Positions 1 through 8,422 of a stretch of 64,000 nt of DNA are shown here, piece after piece. The notes beneath the pieces were generated by a model, which searched no databases, was not told the DNA's origin, and saw nothing but the letters and a program-made list of their open reading frames with translations. Location of the stretch: the NCBI RefSeq assembly GCF_039679125.1, contig NZ_CP155551.1:682001-746000 (forward strand), given 5' to 3'. The position numbers and the translations under genes are program-made. Origin of the DNA: Blastococcus sp. HT6-4. GTDB taxonomy: Bacteria; Actinomycetota; Actinomycetes; Mycobacteriales; Geodermatophilaceae. Position 1 is the first letter of the stretch. Each line of letters opens with the position of its first letter.

Positions 1-870
1 CTGCCCGCGCAGCACACCGTGCCGGGCGCAGGTGGGGTCGGCGTGGTGCAGGTTGTGCCAGGACTCGCCGGCGCTCAGGATCGCCAGCGGCCAGAAGTTG
101 GTCGCCCGGTCGCGGCCAGGGGAGACGAACGGCCGGTCGCCGACCACGTGGCAGACCGAGTTGATCGACCAGGTGACGTGGTGCAGCAGGCCGATGCGCA
201 CCAGGCCGGCCCAGAAGAACGCCGTCCAGGCGCCGGCCCAGGAGCCGGTGACCACGCCGCCGATGACGGCCGGGAGGAAGAGGCTGACCGCCGCCCACAC
301 CACGAACATCCGGTCGGTGGTGACCAGGGCCGAGTCCTTCATCAGGTCGGGCGCGTAGCGCTCCTGGCTCGTCTTCCGCCGCTCGAACAGCCAGCCGAGG
401 TGGGCGTGGAACATGCCCTTGAGCAGCGCGCGGGCGTCGCTGCCGTAGCGCCACGGCGAGTGCGGGTCGCCGTCGCGGTCGGAGAAGGCGTGGTGCCGGC
501 GGTGGTCGGCGACCCACTGCACGACCGGGCCCTGCACCGCCATGGAGCCGGCGACGGCCAGCAGCAGCCGCAGGGGCCGCCTGGCCTTGAACGAGCCGTG
601 CGTGAAGTACCGGTGGAATCCCACCGTCACGCCGAGGAGCGTGAAGAAGTAGAAGCCGACGGCCAGCCCGACGTCGAGCCAGGACAGGCCCCAGCCCCAC
701 ACGGCCGGGACGATCGCCGCGATGGCGAGGAACGGCACGACCACGAAGGCGTAGAGCGTGACGATCTCGAGCACGCTCTTGTGCCGGCCGATCGCGTTGG
801 CGGGCAGGCCGACGTGCGGTTCTGCGGCGCGGGGTGGAGCCGTGGGCCGGGTACGGGCAGGAGCGGACAA
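1..870 (-). CDS. Membrane acyl-CoA/acyl-lipid delta-9 fatty acid desaturase (3' end outside window)
   Basis: Integral-membrane di-iron desaturase that introduces a cis double bond into acyl chains and so tunes membrane fluidity. The 290 residues present carry all three histidine boxes: HRYFTH near residue 84, HRRHH near 123 and HNLHH near 273. Hydrophobic stretches lie around residues 40-80 and 180-230. The C-terminus runs off the left edge. The start is TTG at 870 with a GGAGG box just upstream on the minus strand, giving MSAPARTRPTAPP. The family normally begins with a short polar tail like this one. Two palindromes upstream (920-951) overlap the probable promoter and suggest repression by a TetR-type lipid sensor. 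That regulator is an inference; the desaturase call is firm. Confidence 0.93.
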   Translation of the reverse strand, partial: MSAPARTRPTAPPRAAEPHVGLPANAIGRHKSVLEIVTLYAFVVVPFLAIAAIVPAVWGWGLSWLDVGLAVGFYFFTLLGVTVGFHRYFTHGSFKARRPLRLLLAVAGSMAVQGPVVQWVADHRRHHAFSDRDGDPHSPWRYGSDARALLKGMFHAHLGWLFERRKTSQERYAPDLMKDSALVTTDRMFVVWAAVSLFLPAVIGGVVTGSWAGAWTAFFWAGLVRIGLLHHVTWSINSVCHVVGDRPFVSPGRDRATNFWPLAILSAGESWHNLHHADPTCARHGVLRGQ

Positions 871-919
871 GGGGCCTCCGGGGCGACCGAGACGGGAACG
901 GCCGGCGCACGACGGGCCC

Positions 920-951
920 GGCTACGTACCCGTAACCTACGCCGCCGTAGG
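920..951 (-). promoter_or_regulatory. Two stacked operator-like palindromes before the desaturase
   Basis: GGCTACG-TACC-CGTAACC (920-937) and CCTACG-CCGC-CGTAGG (936-951) both fit CTACG-N4-CGTA and have centres 15 bp apart. A minus-strand TAGGTT (939-934) inside them could be the desaturase -10. This looks like a repressor site covering the promoter; the regulator is not in the window. Confidence 0.5.
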
Positions 952-1075
952 AAAGCCGGCGACCCGAGCGGGTGGTCGCAGCGCCCGGGCACGTGCCCGC
1001 CACCGGGACGGGGCCCTAGGCTCGCGGAGGGCGTCGGTGCGCATCGACGCTCCCGGGCCGGCAGCGGCGCCGGGG

Positions 1076-1148
1076 TGGGGGATGGGGTAATCGGCAGCCC
1101 GCCGGCCTTTGGAGCCGGGAAGTCTCGGTTCGAGTCCGAGTCCCCCAG
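1076..1148 (+). tRNA. tRNA-Gln (anticodon UUG)
   Basis: The cloverleaf folds well: acceptor TGGGGGA/TCCCCCA, anticodon stem CCGGC/GCCGG with loop CTTTGGA (anticodon TTG at 1109-1111), T arm CTCGG-TTCGAGT-CCGAG and discriminator G. The CCA is encoded at 1149-1151. The UGG...CCA ends and G73 match bacterial tRNA-Gln. A TAGGCT hexamer at 1017-1022 may be its -10. The gene lies 30 nt before glmU and may be co-transcribed with it. Confidence 0.92.
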
Positions 1149-1180
1149 CCATCCGTCCGTCGTCGCCACCGAGGAGATCC

Positions 1181-2692
1181 GTGCCCCACGTGCAGCCGGC
1201 TGCCGTCCCTGATCCCGAGCCGACCTTGGCCGCCGTGGTGGTACTGGCCGCGGGGCAGGGCACGCGCATGCGTTCGTCCACGCCCAAGGTGCTGCACGCC
1301 CTGGGCGGTCGCAGCATGCTCGGCCACGTCCTCGCGGCCGCCGCGCCCCTGGGCGCCGGCGCGACGGTGGTGGTCGTGGGCTCCGGTCGCGACCAGGTCG
1401 AGCAGCACCTGGCGCAGATCGCGCCCACCGCACTGCCCGTCCTCCAGGAGGAGCAGCGCGGCTCCGGCCACGCCGCCGCGGTCGCGCTGGCCGCCGTGCC
1501 CGGCCTCGAGGGCGCCGTCCTCGTCGTCAACGGGGACGCCCCGCTGCTGACGACGCGGACGCTCGAAGCGCTCGTGGCGGCGCACGACGCGGCCGGCAGC
1601 GTCTTCACGGTCCTGACCGCCGAGGTCGACGACCCGACCGGACTGGGCCGGATCGTCCGGGACGGGAGCGGGGCGCCGCAGGCCATCGTCGAGGAGCGCG
1701 ACGCCACACCGGAGCAGTGCTCGATCCGCGAGGTCAACGCGGGCGTCTACGTCGCCGCCGCGGGCACGCTGCGCCGCGTGCTGGCGGGGCTCGCCACCGA
1801 CAACGCCCAGGGCGAGCAGTACCTGACCGACGCGCTGGCCCCGCTGGTCGCCGGTGGGGCACCCACCGCCGCCGTGCGCGCCGACGACCCGGACGACGTC
1901 CTCGGCTGCAACGACCGCCGGGAGCTCGCCGCCCGGCGCCGCACGCTCAACGACCGGGTGCTCGACGAGCTGATGCGCAGCGGCGTCACCGTCGTGGACC
2001 CCGCGACCACCTGGGTCGACGTCACCGTCTCCGTCGCGCCCGACGCCCTCCTCCGGCCCGGCACCCAGCTCGAAGGGGTGACCTCGGTCGGGGCAGGTGC
2101 GGAGGTGGGCCCGGACACGACGCTGGTCGACACCGAGGTGGGGGAGTCGGCGACTGTCGTGCGGACCCACGCCGTCGGTGCGCGGATCGGCGCGGAGGTC
2201 TCGGTCGGCCCGTTCGCCTACCTCCGGCCCGGCACCGTGCTCGGCCCCCGGGCGAAGGTCGGTACGTTCGTCGAGACGAAGAACGCGCAGGTGGGGGAGG
2301 GGTCCAAGGTTCCGCACCTGTCCTACGTCGGCGACGCCACCATCGGTCGCGGCACCAACATCGGCGCCGCGACGGTGTTCGTGAACTACGACGGCGTGGC
2401 CAAGCATCAGACGACGATCGGCGACCACGCGCGCACCGGCGCGGACAACATGTTCGTGGCGCCGGTCACGGTGGGGGACGGCGCCTACACCGCCGCCGGA
2501 TCGGTCATCACCTCCGACGTCCCCCCGGGAGCGATGGCCGTCGCCCGGGCGGCCCAGCGCAATGTGGCAGGCTGGGTGCGTCGCCGACGGCCCGGGACGC
2601 CCGCTGCGCAGGCTGCGGCGGCAGCCGAGAGCCCGGCCGAGGCACCTGGGCAGGACCATTCCGGCACCTCGCGTGCGGACCACGACAGCTAG
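1181..2692 (+). CDS. glmU: Bifunctional UDP-GlcNAc pyrophosphorylase / glucosamine-1-phosphate N-acetyltransferase
   Basis: Makes UDP-N-acetylglucosamine, the precursor of peptidoglycan and other envelope glycans, by acetylating glucosamine-1-P and then coupling it to UTP. The protein is 503 aa. The N-terminal nucleotidyltransferase domain opens with LAAGQGTRM and carries NGDAPLL. From about residue 255 a left-handed beta-helix acyltransferase domain follows, with VGPFAYLRPGT, VETKNAQVG and the KHQTTIGD/TGADNMFVAP region. The start is GTG at 1181 behind GAGGAG (1171-1176). An upstream in-frame start would run into the tRNA. The Pro/Ala-rich C-terminal tail is usual for actinobacterial GlmU. 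prs follows after 13 nt, so the two are probably one operon. Confidence 0.97.
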   Translation: MPHVQPAAVPDPEPTLAAVVVLAAGQGTRMRSSTPKVLHALGGRSMLGHVLAAAAPLGAGATVVVVGSGRDQVEQHLAQIAPTALPVLQEEQRGSGHAAAVALAAVPGLEGAVLVVNGDAPLLTTRTLEALVAAHDAAGSVFTVLTAEVDDPTGLGRIVRDGSGAPQAIVEERDATPEQCSIREVNAGVYVAAAGTLRRVLAGLATDNAQGEQYLTDALAPLVAGGAPTAAVRADDPDDVLGCNDRRELAARRRTLNDRVLDELMRSGVTVVDPATTWVDVTVSVAPDALLRPGTQLEGVTSVGAGAEVGPDTTLVDTEVGESATVVRTHAVGARIGAEVSVGPFAYLRPGTVLGPRAKVGTFVETKNAQVGEGSKVPHLSYVGDATIGRGTNIGAATVFVNYDGVAKHQTTIGDHARTGADNMFVAPVTVGDGAYTAAGSVITSDVPPGAMAVARAAQRNVAGWVRRRRPGTPAAQAAAAAESPAEAPGQDHSGTSRADHDS

Positions 2693-2705
2693 GGACAGCG
2701 AGCCG

Positions 2706-3686
2706 ATGAGTGCGATCCGGCAGACGACGAACAAGAGCCTGATGCTCTTCTCCGGTCGGGCCTACCCGGACCTGACCGACGAGATCGCCGGCCACCTCGG
2801 TGTCACCCCCACGCCGACGGCGTCGTACGAGTTCGCCAACGGCGAGCTCTTCGTGCGGTTCGAGGAGTCGGTGCGCGGCTGCGACGCCTTCGTGGTGCAG
2901 AGCCACACCGCGCCGATCAACACCTGGCTCATGGAGCAGCTGATCATGGTCGACGCGCTCAAGCGCGCGTCGGCCAAGCGGATCACCGTGGTGGCCCCGT
3001 TCTTCCCCTATGCCCGGCAGGACAAGAAGCACCGCGGCCGCGAGCCCATCTCCGCCCGCCTGGTCGCCGACATGTTCAAGACCGCCGGTGCCGACCGGCT
3101 CATGACCGTCGACCTGCACACCGCCCAGATCCAGGGCTTCTTCGACGGCCCGGTCGACCACCTCTTCGCCCTCGACCTGCTCGTCAAGCACGTCAAGGAG
3201 CGCTGGGGCGACCGCGACATCACCGTCGTCTCGCCGGACTCGGGCCGCGTCCGGGTCTCCGAGCGCTGGAGCGACAAGCTCGGCGGCACCCCGCTGGCCT
3301 TCATCCACAAGACCCGCGACCCCATGGTCGCCAACGAGGTGGTGGCCAACCGCGTGGTCGGTGAGGTCGAGGGCCGGGTCTGCATCCTGGTCGACGACAT
3401 GATCGACACCGGCGGCACGATCGTGAAGGCCGCCGAGACGCTCTTCGAGGCGGGCGCTGCCGACGTCATCGTCACCGCGACGCACGGCGTGCTGTCCGGT
3501 CCGGCTGCCGAGCGGCTGTCCAACAGCAAGGTCAGCGAGGTCATCGTCACCAACACGCTGCCGATCGAGCCGACCCGTCAGTTCGACAAGCTCACCGTCC
3601 TCTCCATCGCCCCGCTGCTGGCGCGGGCGATCCGCGAGGTCTTCGAGGACGGCTCGGTCACCAGCCTCTTCGACGGCGCCTCGTAG
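2706..3686 (+). CDS. prs: Ribose-phosphate pyrophosphokinase
   Basis: Transfers pyrophosphate from ATP to ribose-5-phosphate to give PRPP for nucleotide, histidine and tryptophan synthesis; in actinobacteria PRPP also feeds decaprenyl-phosphate arabinose. The protein is 326 aa, normal for class I PRPP synthetases. Visible motifs are the ATP-loop FFPYARQDKKHRGREP, the metal-binding DLHTAQIQGFF, and the PRPP loop VDDMIDTGGTI near residue 232. The start is ATG at 2706, 13 nt after the glmU stop. The glmU-prs pair is a conserved actinobacterial arrangement. A strong hairpin follows at 3703-3725. Confidence 0.97.
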   Translation: MSAIRQTTNKSLMLFSGRAYPDLTDEIAGHLGVTPTPTASYEFANGELFVRFEESVRGCDAFVVQSHTAPINTWLMEQLIMVDALKRASAKRITVVAPFFPYARQDKKHRGREPISARLVADMFKTAGADRLMTVDLHTAQIQGFFDGPVDHLFALDLLVKHVKERWGDRDITVVSPDSGRVRVSERWSDKLGGTPLAFIHKTRDPMVANEVVANRVVGEVEGRVCILVDDMIDTGGTIVKAAETLFEAGAADVIVTATHGVLSGPAAERLSNSKVSEVIVTNTLPIEPTRQFDKLTVLSIAPLLARAIREVFEDGSVTSLFDGAS

Positions 3687-3702
3687 CACCGTCGCCCTCC
3701 GG

Positions 3703-3725
3703 GCGGGGACCCTGCGGGCCCCCGC
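3703..3725 (+). terminator. Hairpin after prs
   Basis: GCGGGG (3703-3708) pairs with CCCCGC (3720-3725), and a CCC-TGC-GGG inner stem continues it. It has no T-tract, which is common for actinobacterial terminators. Confidence 0.45.
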
Positions 3726-3763
3726 TCCGCGGGACCGCTGCGCGTCTGCCGCGGCTCGTCGCG

Positions 3764-3769
3764 TATCCT
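3764..3769 (+). promoter_or_regulatory. Possible -10 of rplY promoter
   Basis: TATCCT sits in the 198-nt gap between the prs hairpin and rplY, leaving a leader of roughly 115 nt. No convincing -35 is visible. Confidence 0.3.
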
Positions 3770-3884
3770 CGGCGGAGCCCGGCGAGGGAGCCCTGCTCCG
3801 TGATCGACGTGCGTGCCTCTCGGGGTGTGCTGCGGTCGTGCGCCGGCCCGCAGACCTGATCCACCTTCTGAGGAGCACATCACC

Positions 3885-4598
3885 GTGGCTGACTTCCGTC
3901 TCGACGCCGAGCCCCGTACCGAGTTCGGCAAGGGCAGCGCGCGCCGCACCCGCCGCGCCGGGCGCGTCCCCGCCGTCCTCTACGGGCACGGCCAGGACGT
4001 CGTCCACCTGTCGCTGCCGGCCCGCGAGTTCGCCGCCGCCCTGCGCAACGGCGGCAGCAACGTCCTCCTGACCGTCGTGCTGGACGGCAAGGAGCAGCTG
4101 GCGCTGACCAAGGCCGTGCAGCGCGACCCGCTGACCCGCGTCCACGAGCACGTCGACCTGCTGCTCGTCCGCCGCGGCGAGAAGACCACGGTGGACGTGC
4201 CGATCATCGTCGTCGGCACGCCGGCCCCCGACTCCATCCCGAACCACCAGCTGAACACCGTCTCGATCGAGGCCGACGCCACGAAGCTGCCCGACAGCAT
4301 CGAGGTCGACGTCACCGGTCGCGAGGCCGGGGAGAACATCACCGCCGGCGACCTCGTGCTGCCGCAGGGTTCGACCCTGATCACCGACCCCGAGGCCCTC
4401 GTCATCGGCTTCCTGGGCGCGCCCTCGGCCGAGGCGCTGGAGGCGGAGCTCGCCGAGGCCGAGGCCGAGGCCGGCATCGAGCGCGAGGAGTCCGACGAGG
4501 CCGCCGAGGGCGTCGGCGAGGGCGACGTCGTGCCCGAGCCGCTCGACCAGGGCAGCGGCGAGTCGATGGACGCCGCCGAGAACAGCAAGAACGACTGA
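3885..4598 (+). CDS. rplY: 50S ribosomal protein L25/TL5/Ctc
   Basis: Binds 5S rRNA in the large ribosomal subunit; long forms of this type are the general-stress protein Ctc. The protein is 237 aa. An L25 domain at residues 1-95 starts [16 protein letters not shown], followed by the TL5 beta domain to about residue 190. The tail is strongly acidic, rich in Glu and Asp, which is usual for actinobacterial Ctc and absent from the short E. coli form. The start is GTG at 3885, nine bases after AGGAG (3871-3875). It is followed closely by pth, as in many bacteria, so the two are likely co-transcribed. Confidence 0.95.
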   Translation: MADFRLDAEPRTEFGKGSARRTRRAGRVPAVLYGHGQDVVHLSLPAREFAAALRNGGSNVLLTVVLDGKEQLALTKAVQRDPLTRVHEHVDLLLVRRGEKTTVDVPIIVVGTPAPDSIPNHQLNTVSIEADATKLPDSIEVDVTGREAGENITAGDLVLPQGSTLITDPEALVIGFLGAPSAEALEAELAEAEAEAGIEREESDEAAEGVGEGDVVPEPLDQGSGESMDAAENSKND

Positions 4599-4606
4599 GG
4601 CATCCG

Positions 4607-5254
4607 CTGACCGAGAGCACGGCCCGCAGGGGCGCCGGCACCGCCGGCGCCCCTGCGGCGTCCCCGGCCCCCGAGGGCCCGTTCCTGGTCGTCGGCCTCG
4701 GCAACCCCGGTCCGGGCTACGCGGGCAACCGGCACAACGTCGGCGCGATGGTCCTCGACGAGCTGGCCCGCCGGGCCGGGATCCGGCCGACGCCCGGGAA
4801 GGGTGCCCGCGCCCGCGCGGTGTCCGGCGAGGGCCGGCTGGCCGGCGTGCGCGTCGTGCTGGCCCAGCCGCTCACTTACATGAACGAGTCGGGGAGCCCC
4901 GTGCGCGGGTTGCTCGACTACCACAAGCTGCCGCCGGAGCAGCTCGTCGTCGTCCACGACGAGCTGGACCTCCCGTTCGCATGCGTGCGGCTGAAGCGGG
5001 GAGGCGGGGAGGGCGGGCACAACGGCCTGCGCTCGATCACCCGCTCGACCGGCACGAAGGACTACCTCCGGGTGCGGGTCGGCATCGGCCGGCCGCCCGG
5101 CCGGCAGGATCCGGCCGACTACGTGCTGAAGGACTTCTCGGCGACCGAGCGCAAAGAACTGGATCTGCTGCTCGTCGAGGCCGCCGACGCCGTCGAGTCC
5201 CTGCTCACCACCGGCCTCGAGGCCGCGCAGAACGTGGTCCATCCCCGCAGTTGA
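4607..5254 (+). CDS. pth: Peptidyl-tRNA hydrolase, probably with a CTG start
   Basis: Cleaves peptidyl-tRNAs dropped from the ribosome so that tRNAs recycle. The active-site set is complete: the GLGNPG opening, RHNVG (catalytic His), TYMNESG, VHDELD (Asp) and GGHNGLRSI. The first in-frame ATG/GTG/TTG is ATG 4748, which lies after GLGNPG and the catalytic His and would give a dead protein. No ATG, GTG or TTG occurs in frame between the rplY tail and 4748. CTG at 4607 gives LTESTARRG and has GAGG (4597-4600) six bases upstream, so it is the best start and yields 215 aa. rplY ends only 8 nt earlier, consistent with coupled translation. The function is certain; the start codon is inferred. Confidence 0.9.
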   Translation: MTESTARRGAGTAGAPAASPAPEGPFLVVGLGNPGPGYAGNRHNVGAMVLDELARRAGIRPTPGKGARARAVSGEGRLAGVRVVLAQPLTYMNESGSPVRGLLDYHKLPPEQLVVVHDELDLPFACVRLKRGGGEGGHNGLRSITRSTGTKDYLRVRVGIGRPPGRQDPADYVLKDFSATERKELDLLLVEAADAVESLLTTGLEAAQNVVHPRS

Positions 5255-5390
5255 CCCGGGGGACTCCCCGTCGAGGCGATGCGCCCAGGCCCGTTCGGGT
5301 GAAGAGCCCCCCGGGCGCGTTGACGCCGTCATGACTCTCGGTGAGTGTTGGCGGGAGCTTGCACGTCCACGTGCCGACGATTCCGCTGGT

Positions 5391-5413
5391 CTCGACGCGC
5401 CTCCTGCGTCGAG
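5391..5413 (+). repeat. Inverted repeat ahead of the polysaccharide cluster
   Basis: CTCGACGC-(7 nt)-GCGTCGAG is a perfect 8-bp dyad about 45 nt before the first cluster gene. It could be an operator or a leader hairpin. A TACGTA at 5434-5439 downstream is a possible -10. Confidence 0.4.
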
Positions 5414-5458
5414 CGGCCGGCCGGTGGCCACGGTACGTAACTCGTTCGGGGGGACACG

Positions 5459-6964
5459 ATGCTTCTGGATCGCCAGCAGGTGGGCGCGGAGGCGGTGATC
5501 CTGCCGGGTTCTCCCGGTGGGTGGACCTCTGGTGCGCCGGCCGGTGCGCGGCCGACGGTGCGCCGCGCGGCGCCCTCGTGGGTCCGGTCCTACACCGTCT
5601 CCCTGATCGTCGTCGAGGTGCTGCTCGCCGGTGCGGCCGGCACGGCGGTCCTCGTCGCCCGCACACCTCAACCCCGGCCCGGGTCACTGCTGTTCTGGGC
5701 CGCGCTGGTCCTCCTCGCCGCCTGGCCCGTGCTGCTCGGCACCGCGGGCGCCTACTCCGAGCGGGTGTACGGGACCGGCAGCGACGAGTACCGGCGGGTG
5801 GGGCGGGCCGGCTTCGTGCTCCTCGCGAGCGCCAGCTTCCTGTCCTTCGCGGCGGCGCTGGAGCTCAGCCGGGCCTTCGTCGTCGTCGCCATCCCCGCCC
5901 TGACCTGCGCCAGCCTGCTCGTCAGGTGCCTCGCCCGTACCCGGCTGCGACAGCTGCGGGCGCGCGGGCGGTGCACCAAGAAGGTCGTCGTCGTCGGCCG
6001 TGGCGGGGCCGTCCTGGAGCTGGCCGCCCGCCTGCAGCGGGAGCGGTACGCCGGCATGGAGGTCGTCGCCGCCGCTGTCACCCCGGGCGATCGCAGCCGG
6101 GTGACCGAGCACTCCGGGGTGCCCGTCGGCGGCCTCGACGACGTGCTCGCCCTGGCCGCGGCCCACGACGCGGACACGATCGCGGTGACGTCGGCCAGCG
6201 AGACCGCCGCGCAGTACCTGCGGGAGCTGTCCTGGCAGCTTGAGGGCACGGGCATCGAGCTGCTGGTCGCACCGGGTCTGATCGAGGTGGCCGGTCCGCG
6301 GCTGCACATCCGCCCCTTCGAGGGGCTTCCCCTGCTGTCGGTCGAGCAGCCGTGCTTCGAGGGATGGCGGCGGGTGGTCAAGGGCGGTGTCGACCGGGCC
6401 GTGGCCGGCGTCGCGCTGCTGCTGCTGGCCCCGGTGCTCCTCGCGATCGCCGCCGCCGTCCGGCTCGACAGCCCCGGTCCGGTGTTGTTCCGGCAGGAGC
6501 GCGTGGGCCTGGGCGGGAACCGGTTCACCATGCTGAAGTTCCGCAGCATGGTGGTCGACGCCGACCGGCAGCTGGAGGTGCTCCGCGCGGAGAACATCTC
6601 CGACGGCCTGCTGTTCAAGCTGCGCGCCGACCCTCGCGTCACCCGGGTGGGCCGCTTCCTCCGCCGGCTGTCGCTGGACGAGCTGCCCCAGCTGATCAAC
6701 GTGCTGGGCGGGTCCATGTCCCTGGTCGGTCCGCGCCCGCCGCTGCCCGACGAGGTGGCGCGCTACGACCACTCGGTCAGCCGCCGGCTGCTGGTCAAGC
6801 CCGGGTTGACCGGCCTGTGGCAGATCTCCGGGCGCAGCGACCTGTCGTGGGAGGAGTCCGTGCGGCTCGACCTGCGCTACGTGGAGAACTGGTCGCTGGC
6901 CCTCGACGCCCTGATCCTCTGGAAGACCGGGCGGGCCGTGCTGTCCCGTTCCGGGGCCTACTGA
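5459..6964 (+). CDS. Polyprenyl-phosphate hexose-1-phosphate transferase (initiating EPS enzyme)
   Basis: Starts polysaccharide repeat units by moving a sugar-1-phosphate from a UDP-sugar to undecaprenyl or decaprenyl phosphate. The protein is 501 aa. Four to five membrane segments span residues 40-155, a cytosolic Rossmann-like CoA-binding domain begins at KVVVVGRGG, another membrane helix lies near 310-335, and the catalytic sugar-transferase domain follows with FRQERVG, KFRSM, DELPQLINVLGG, SLVGPRP and KPGLTGLWQ. This is the WcaJ/exopolysaccharide phosphotransferase architecture; the sugar cannot be read from sequence. The start is ATG at 5459 with a run of six G's nearby. It is the first gene of the 15-kb polysaccharide cluster. 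Confidence 0.92.
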   Translation: MLLDRQQVGAEAVILPGSPGGWTSGAPAGARPTVRRAAPSWVRSYTVSLIVVEVLLAGAAGTAVLVARTPQPRPGSLLFWAALVLLAAWPVLLGTAGAYSERVYGTGSDEYRRVGRAGFVLLASASFLSFAAALELSRAFVVVAIPALTCASLLVRCLARTRLRQLRARGRCTKKVVVVGRGGAVLELAARLQRERYAGMEVVAAAVTPGDRSRVTEHSGVPVGGLDDVLALAAAHDADTIAVTSASETAAQYLRELSWQLEGTGIELLVAPGLIEVAGPRLHIRPFEGLPLLSVEQPCFEGWRRVVKGGVDRAVAGVALLLLAPVLLAIAAAVRLDSPGPVLFRQERVGLGGNRFTMLKFRSMVVDADRQLEVLRAENISDGLLFKLRADPRVTRVGRFLRRLSLDELPQLINVLGGSMSLVGPRPPLPDEVARYDHSVSRRLLVKPGLTGLWQISGRSDLSWEESVRLDLRYVENWSLALDALILWKTGRAVLSRSGAY

Positions 6965-6985
6965 GCCGCCTCGTCCGGGCGTCAC

Positions 6986-7009
6986 CCGCAGGGGTCACGC
7001 TCCCTGCGG
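6986..7009 (+). repeat. Hairpin between first and second cluster genes
   Basis: CCGCAGGG (6986-6993) and CCCTGCGG (7002-7009) flank an 8-nt loop, 22 nt after the transferase stop. It may be a weak terminator or a polarity element in the 156-nt gap. Confidence 0.4.
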
Positions 7010-7120
7010 AAAGCTCCTCCGGCCGCTCTCCGTGGACGAAGCTCCTGGTGAAGCAGGAGTCGGACCGGCACCCTCCAGGTGCCGTGGTGCCGGCCACCCC
7101 AGGACTCGGACGGAGGGGCC

Positions 7121-8368
7121 ATGCGGATCGCCATGGTCGGCACGCGGGGCGTGCCCGCTCGGTACGGCGGTTTCGAGACCGCTGTCGAGGAGGTGGGCAG
7201 CAGGCTCGCCGACCGGGGCCACCGGGTGGTCGTCTACTGCCGCACCACGCCGGGCGAGGACGCGCGGCCGGCCCGCCACCTCGGCATGGAGCTGGTGCAC
7301 CTGCCCGCGGCCCGCAGGCGGTCCCTGGAGACGCTGAGCCACTCGGCGCTCTCCGTGGGCCACCTGCTGCGGCACCGCACCGACGCGGCGTTCGTCTTCA
7401 ACGCGGCCAACGCGCCGCTCCTCCCGGCCCTGCGCACCGCCCGGATCCCGGTCGCCACGCACGTCGACGGGCTGGAGTGGAAGCGGGCCAAGTGGGGCCC
7501 GATCGGCCAGCGTTACTACCGCGTGGCCGAGGCGCTCGCCGTGCGCTGGTCGGACGCGCTGATCGCCGACGCGCAGGGGATCGCCGACTACTACCGGTCG
7601 GAGTTCGGGGTGCCGACCACCCTGCTCTCGTACGGCGCCCCGATCATCACGCCCGGCACCGACAGACTCGCCGAGCTCGGGCTCACCGTCGGCGGGTACC
7701 ACCTGGCTGTGGCCCGCTTCGAGCCGGAGAACCACGTCGACGTCATCGTCGACGGGTACCGCCGCAGCGGCGCGACCAGGCCGCTGGTCGTGGTGGGCTC
7801 GGCGCCCTACTCCGACGCCTACACCGCCCGGGTGCACGGCCTCGCCGACGAGCGGGTGCGCTTCCTGGGCGGGGTCTGGGACCAGGAGCAGCTGGATCAG
7901 CTCTACGCCTACTGCTACACCTACCTGCACGGCCACTCGGTCGGTGGCACCAACCCGTCGCTCCTGCGGGCGATCGGTGCCGGCGTCGCCGTCCTGGCCT
8001 ACGACGTCGACTTCAACCGCGAGGTGGTCGAGGACGCCGGCCGGTTCTTCCACAGCCCCGCCGACGTCGCCACGCTCGTCGAGGCTGCCGAGGCCGACCC
8101 GGCCTCGGTGCGCCGGGCCGGCGTGCGGGCCCGTGAGCTGGCGAAGGGGTACGACTGGGACGACGTCGCGGCGGGCTACGAGCAGCTCGCCCGCCGGCTG
8201 GCCGGGCGGCACGGGCCCGTCCGGCGTCCCTCGGGCCGTCGCTTCCCGGCGCCGACGTCGGTCCCCGCCGCGGTCCCGCTCCCGCGCGCGACGGGCGCCC
8301 AGCCGTCGGGCCGCAGGGCCGTGGGCCTGGAGTTCGACGTGATGCCGTTCCCCGGGGCGCAGCAGTGA
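7121..8368 (+). CDS. Glycosyltransferase, DUF1972/GT4 type
   Basis: Probably adds an early sugar to the lipid-linked repeat unit on the cytosolic face. The protein is 415 aa. It opens with MRIAMVGTRGVPARYGGFET, the signature of the DUF1972 N-terminal domain found in rhamnosyltransferase-like EPS enzymes. A GT-B C-terminal half follows with ARFEPENHVD and the HGHSVGGTNPSLLRA nucleotide-sugar region. A Pro/Arg-rich tail of about 55 residues is not part of the fold. The start is ATG 7121 after GGAGGGG. Donor and acceptor are unknown. Confidence 0.88.
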   Translation: MRIAMVGTRGVPARYGGFETAVEEVGSRLADRGHRVVVYCRTTPGEDARPARHLGMELVHLPAARRRSLETLSHSALSVGHLLRHRTDAAFVFNAANAPLLPALRTARIPVATHVDGLEWKRAKWGPIGQRYYRVAEALAVRWSDALIADAQGIADYYRSEFGVPTTLLSYGAPIITPGTDRLAELGLTVGGYHLAVARFEPENHVDVIVDGYRRSGATRPLVVVGSAPYSDAYTARVHGLADERVRFLGGVWDQEQLDQLYAYCYTYLHGHSVGGTNPSLLRAIGAGVAVLAYDVDFNREVVEDAGRFFHSPADVATLVEAAEADPASVRRAGVRARELAKGYDWDDVAAGYEQLARRLAGRHGPVRRPSGRRFPAPTSVPAAVPLPRATGAQPSGRRAVGLEFDVMPFPGAQQ

Positions 8369-8422
8369 CCGTGAACGAGGCCCGGCGCCGAGTGCCCTGT
8401 ACCGCAGCTGAGGGGAGTTGTC

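Noticed and set aside
4748-5254. Pth starting at ATG 4748
   Set aside because: That start would delete GLGNPG and the catalytic His, leaving an inactive hydrolase. The upstream CTG fits better.
5320-5348. TTGACG as a -35 of the polysaccharide cluster
   Set aside because: No TANNNT -10 lies 16-19 nt downstream, so the match is probably chance.
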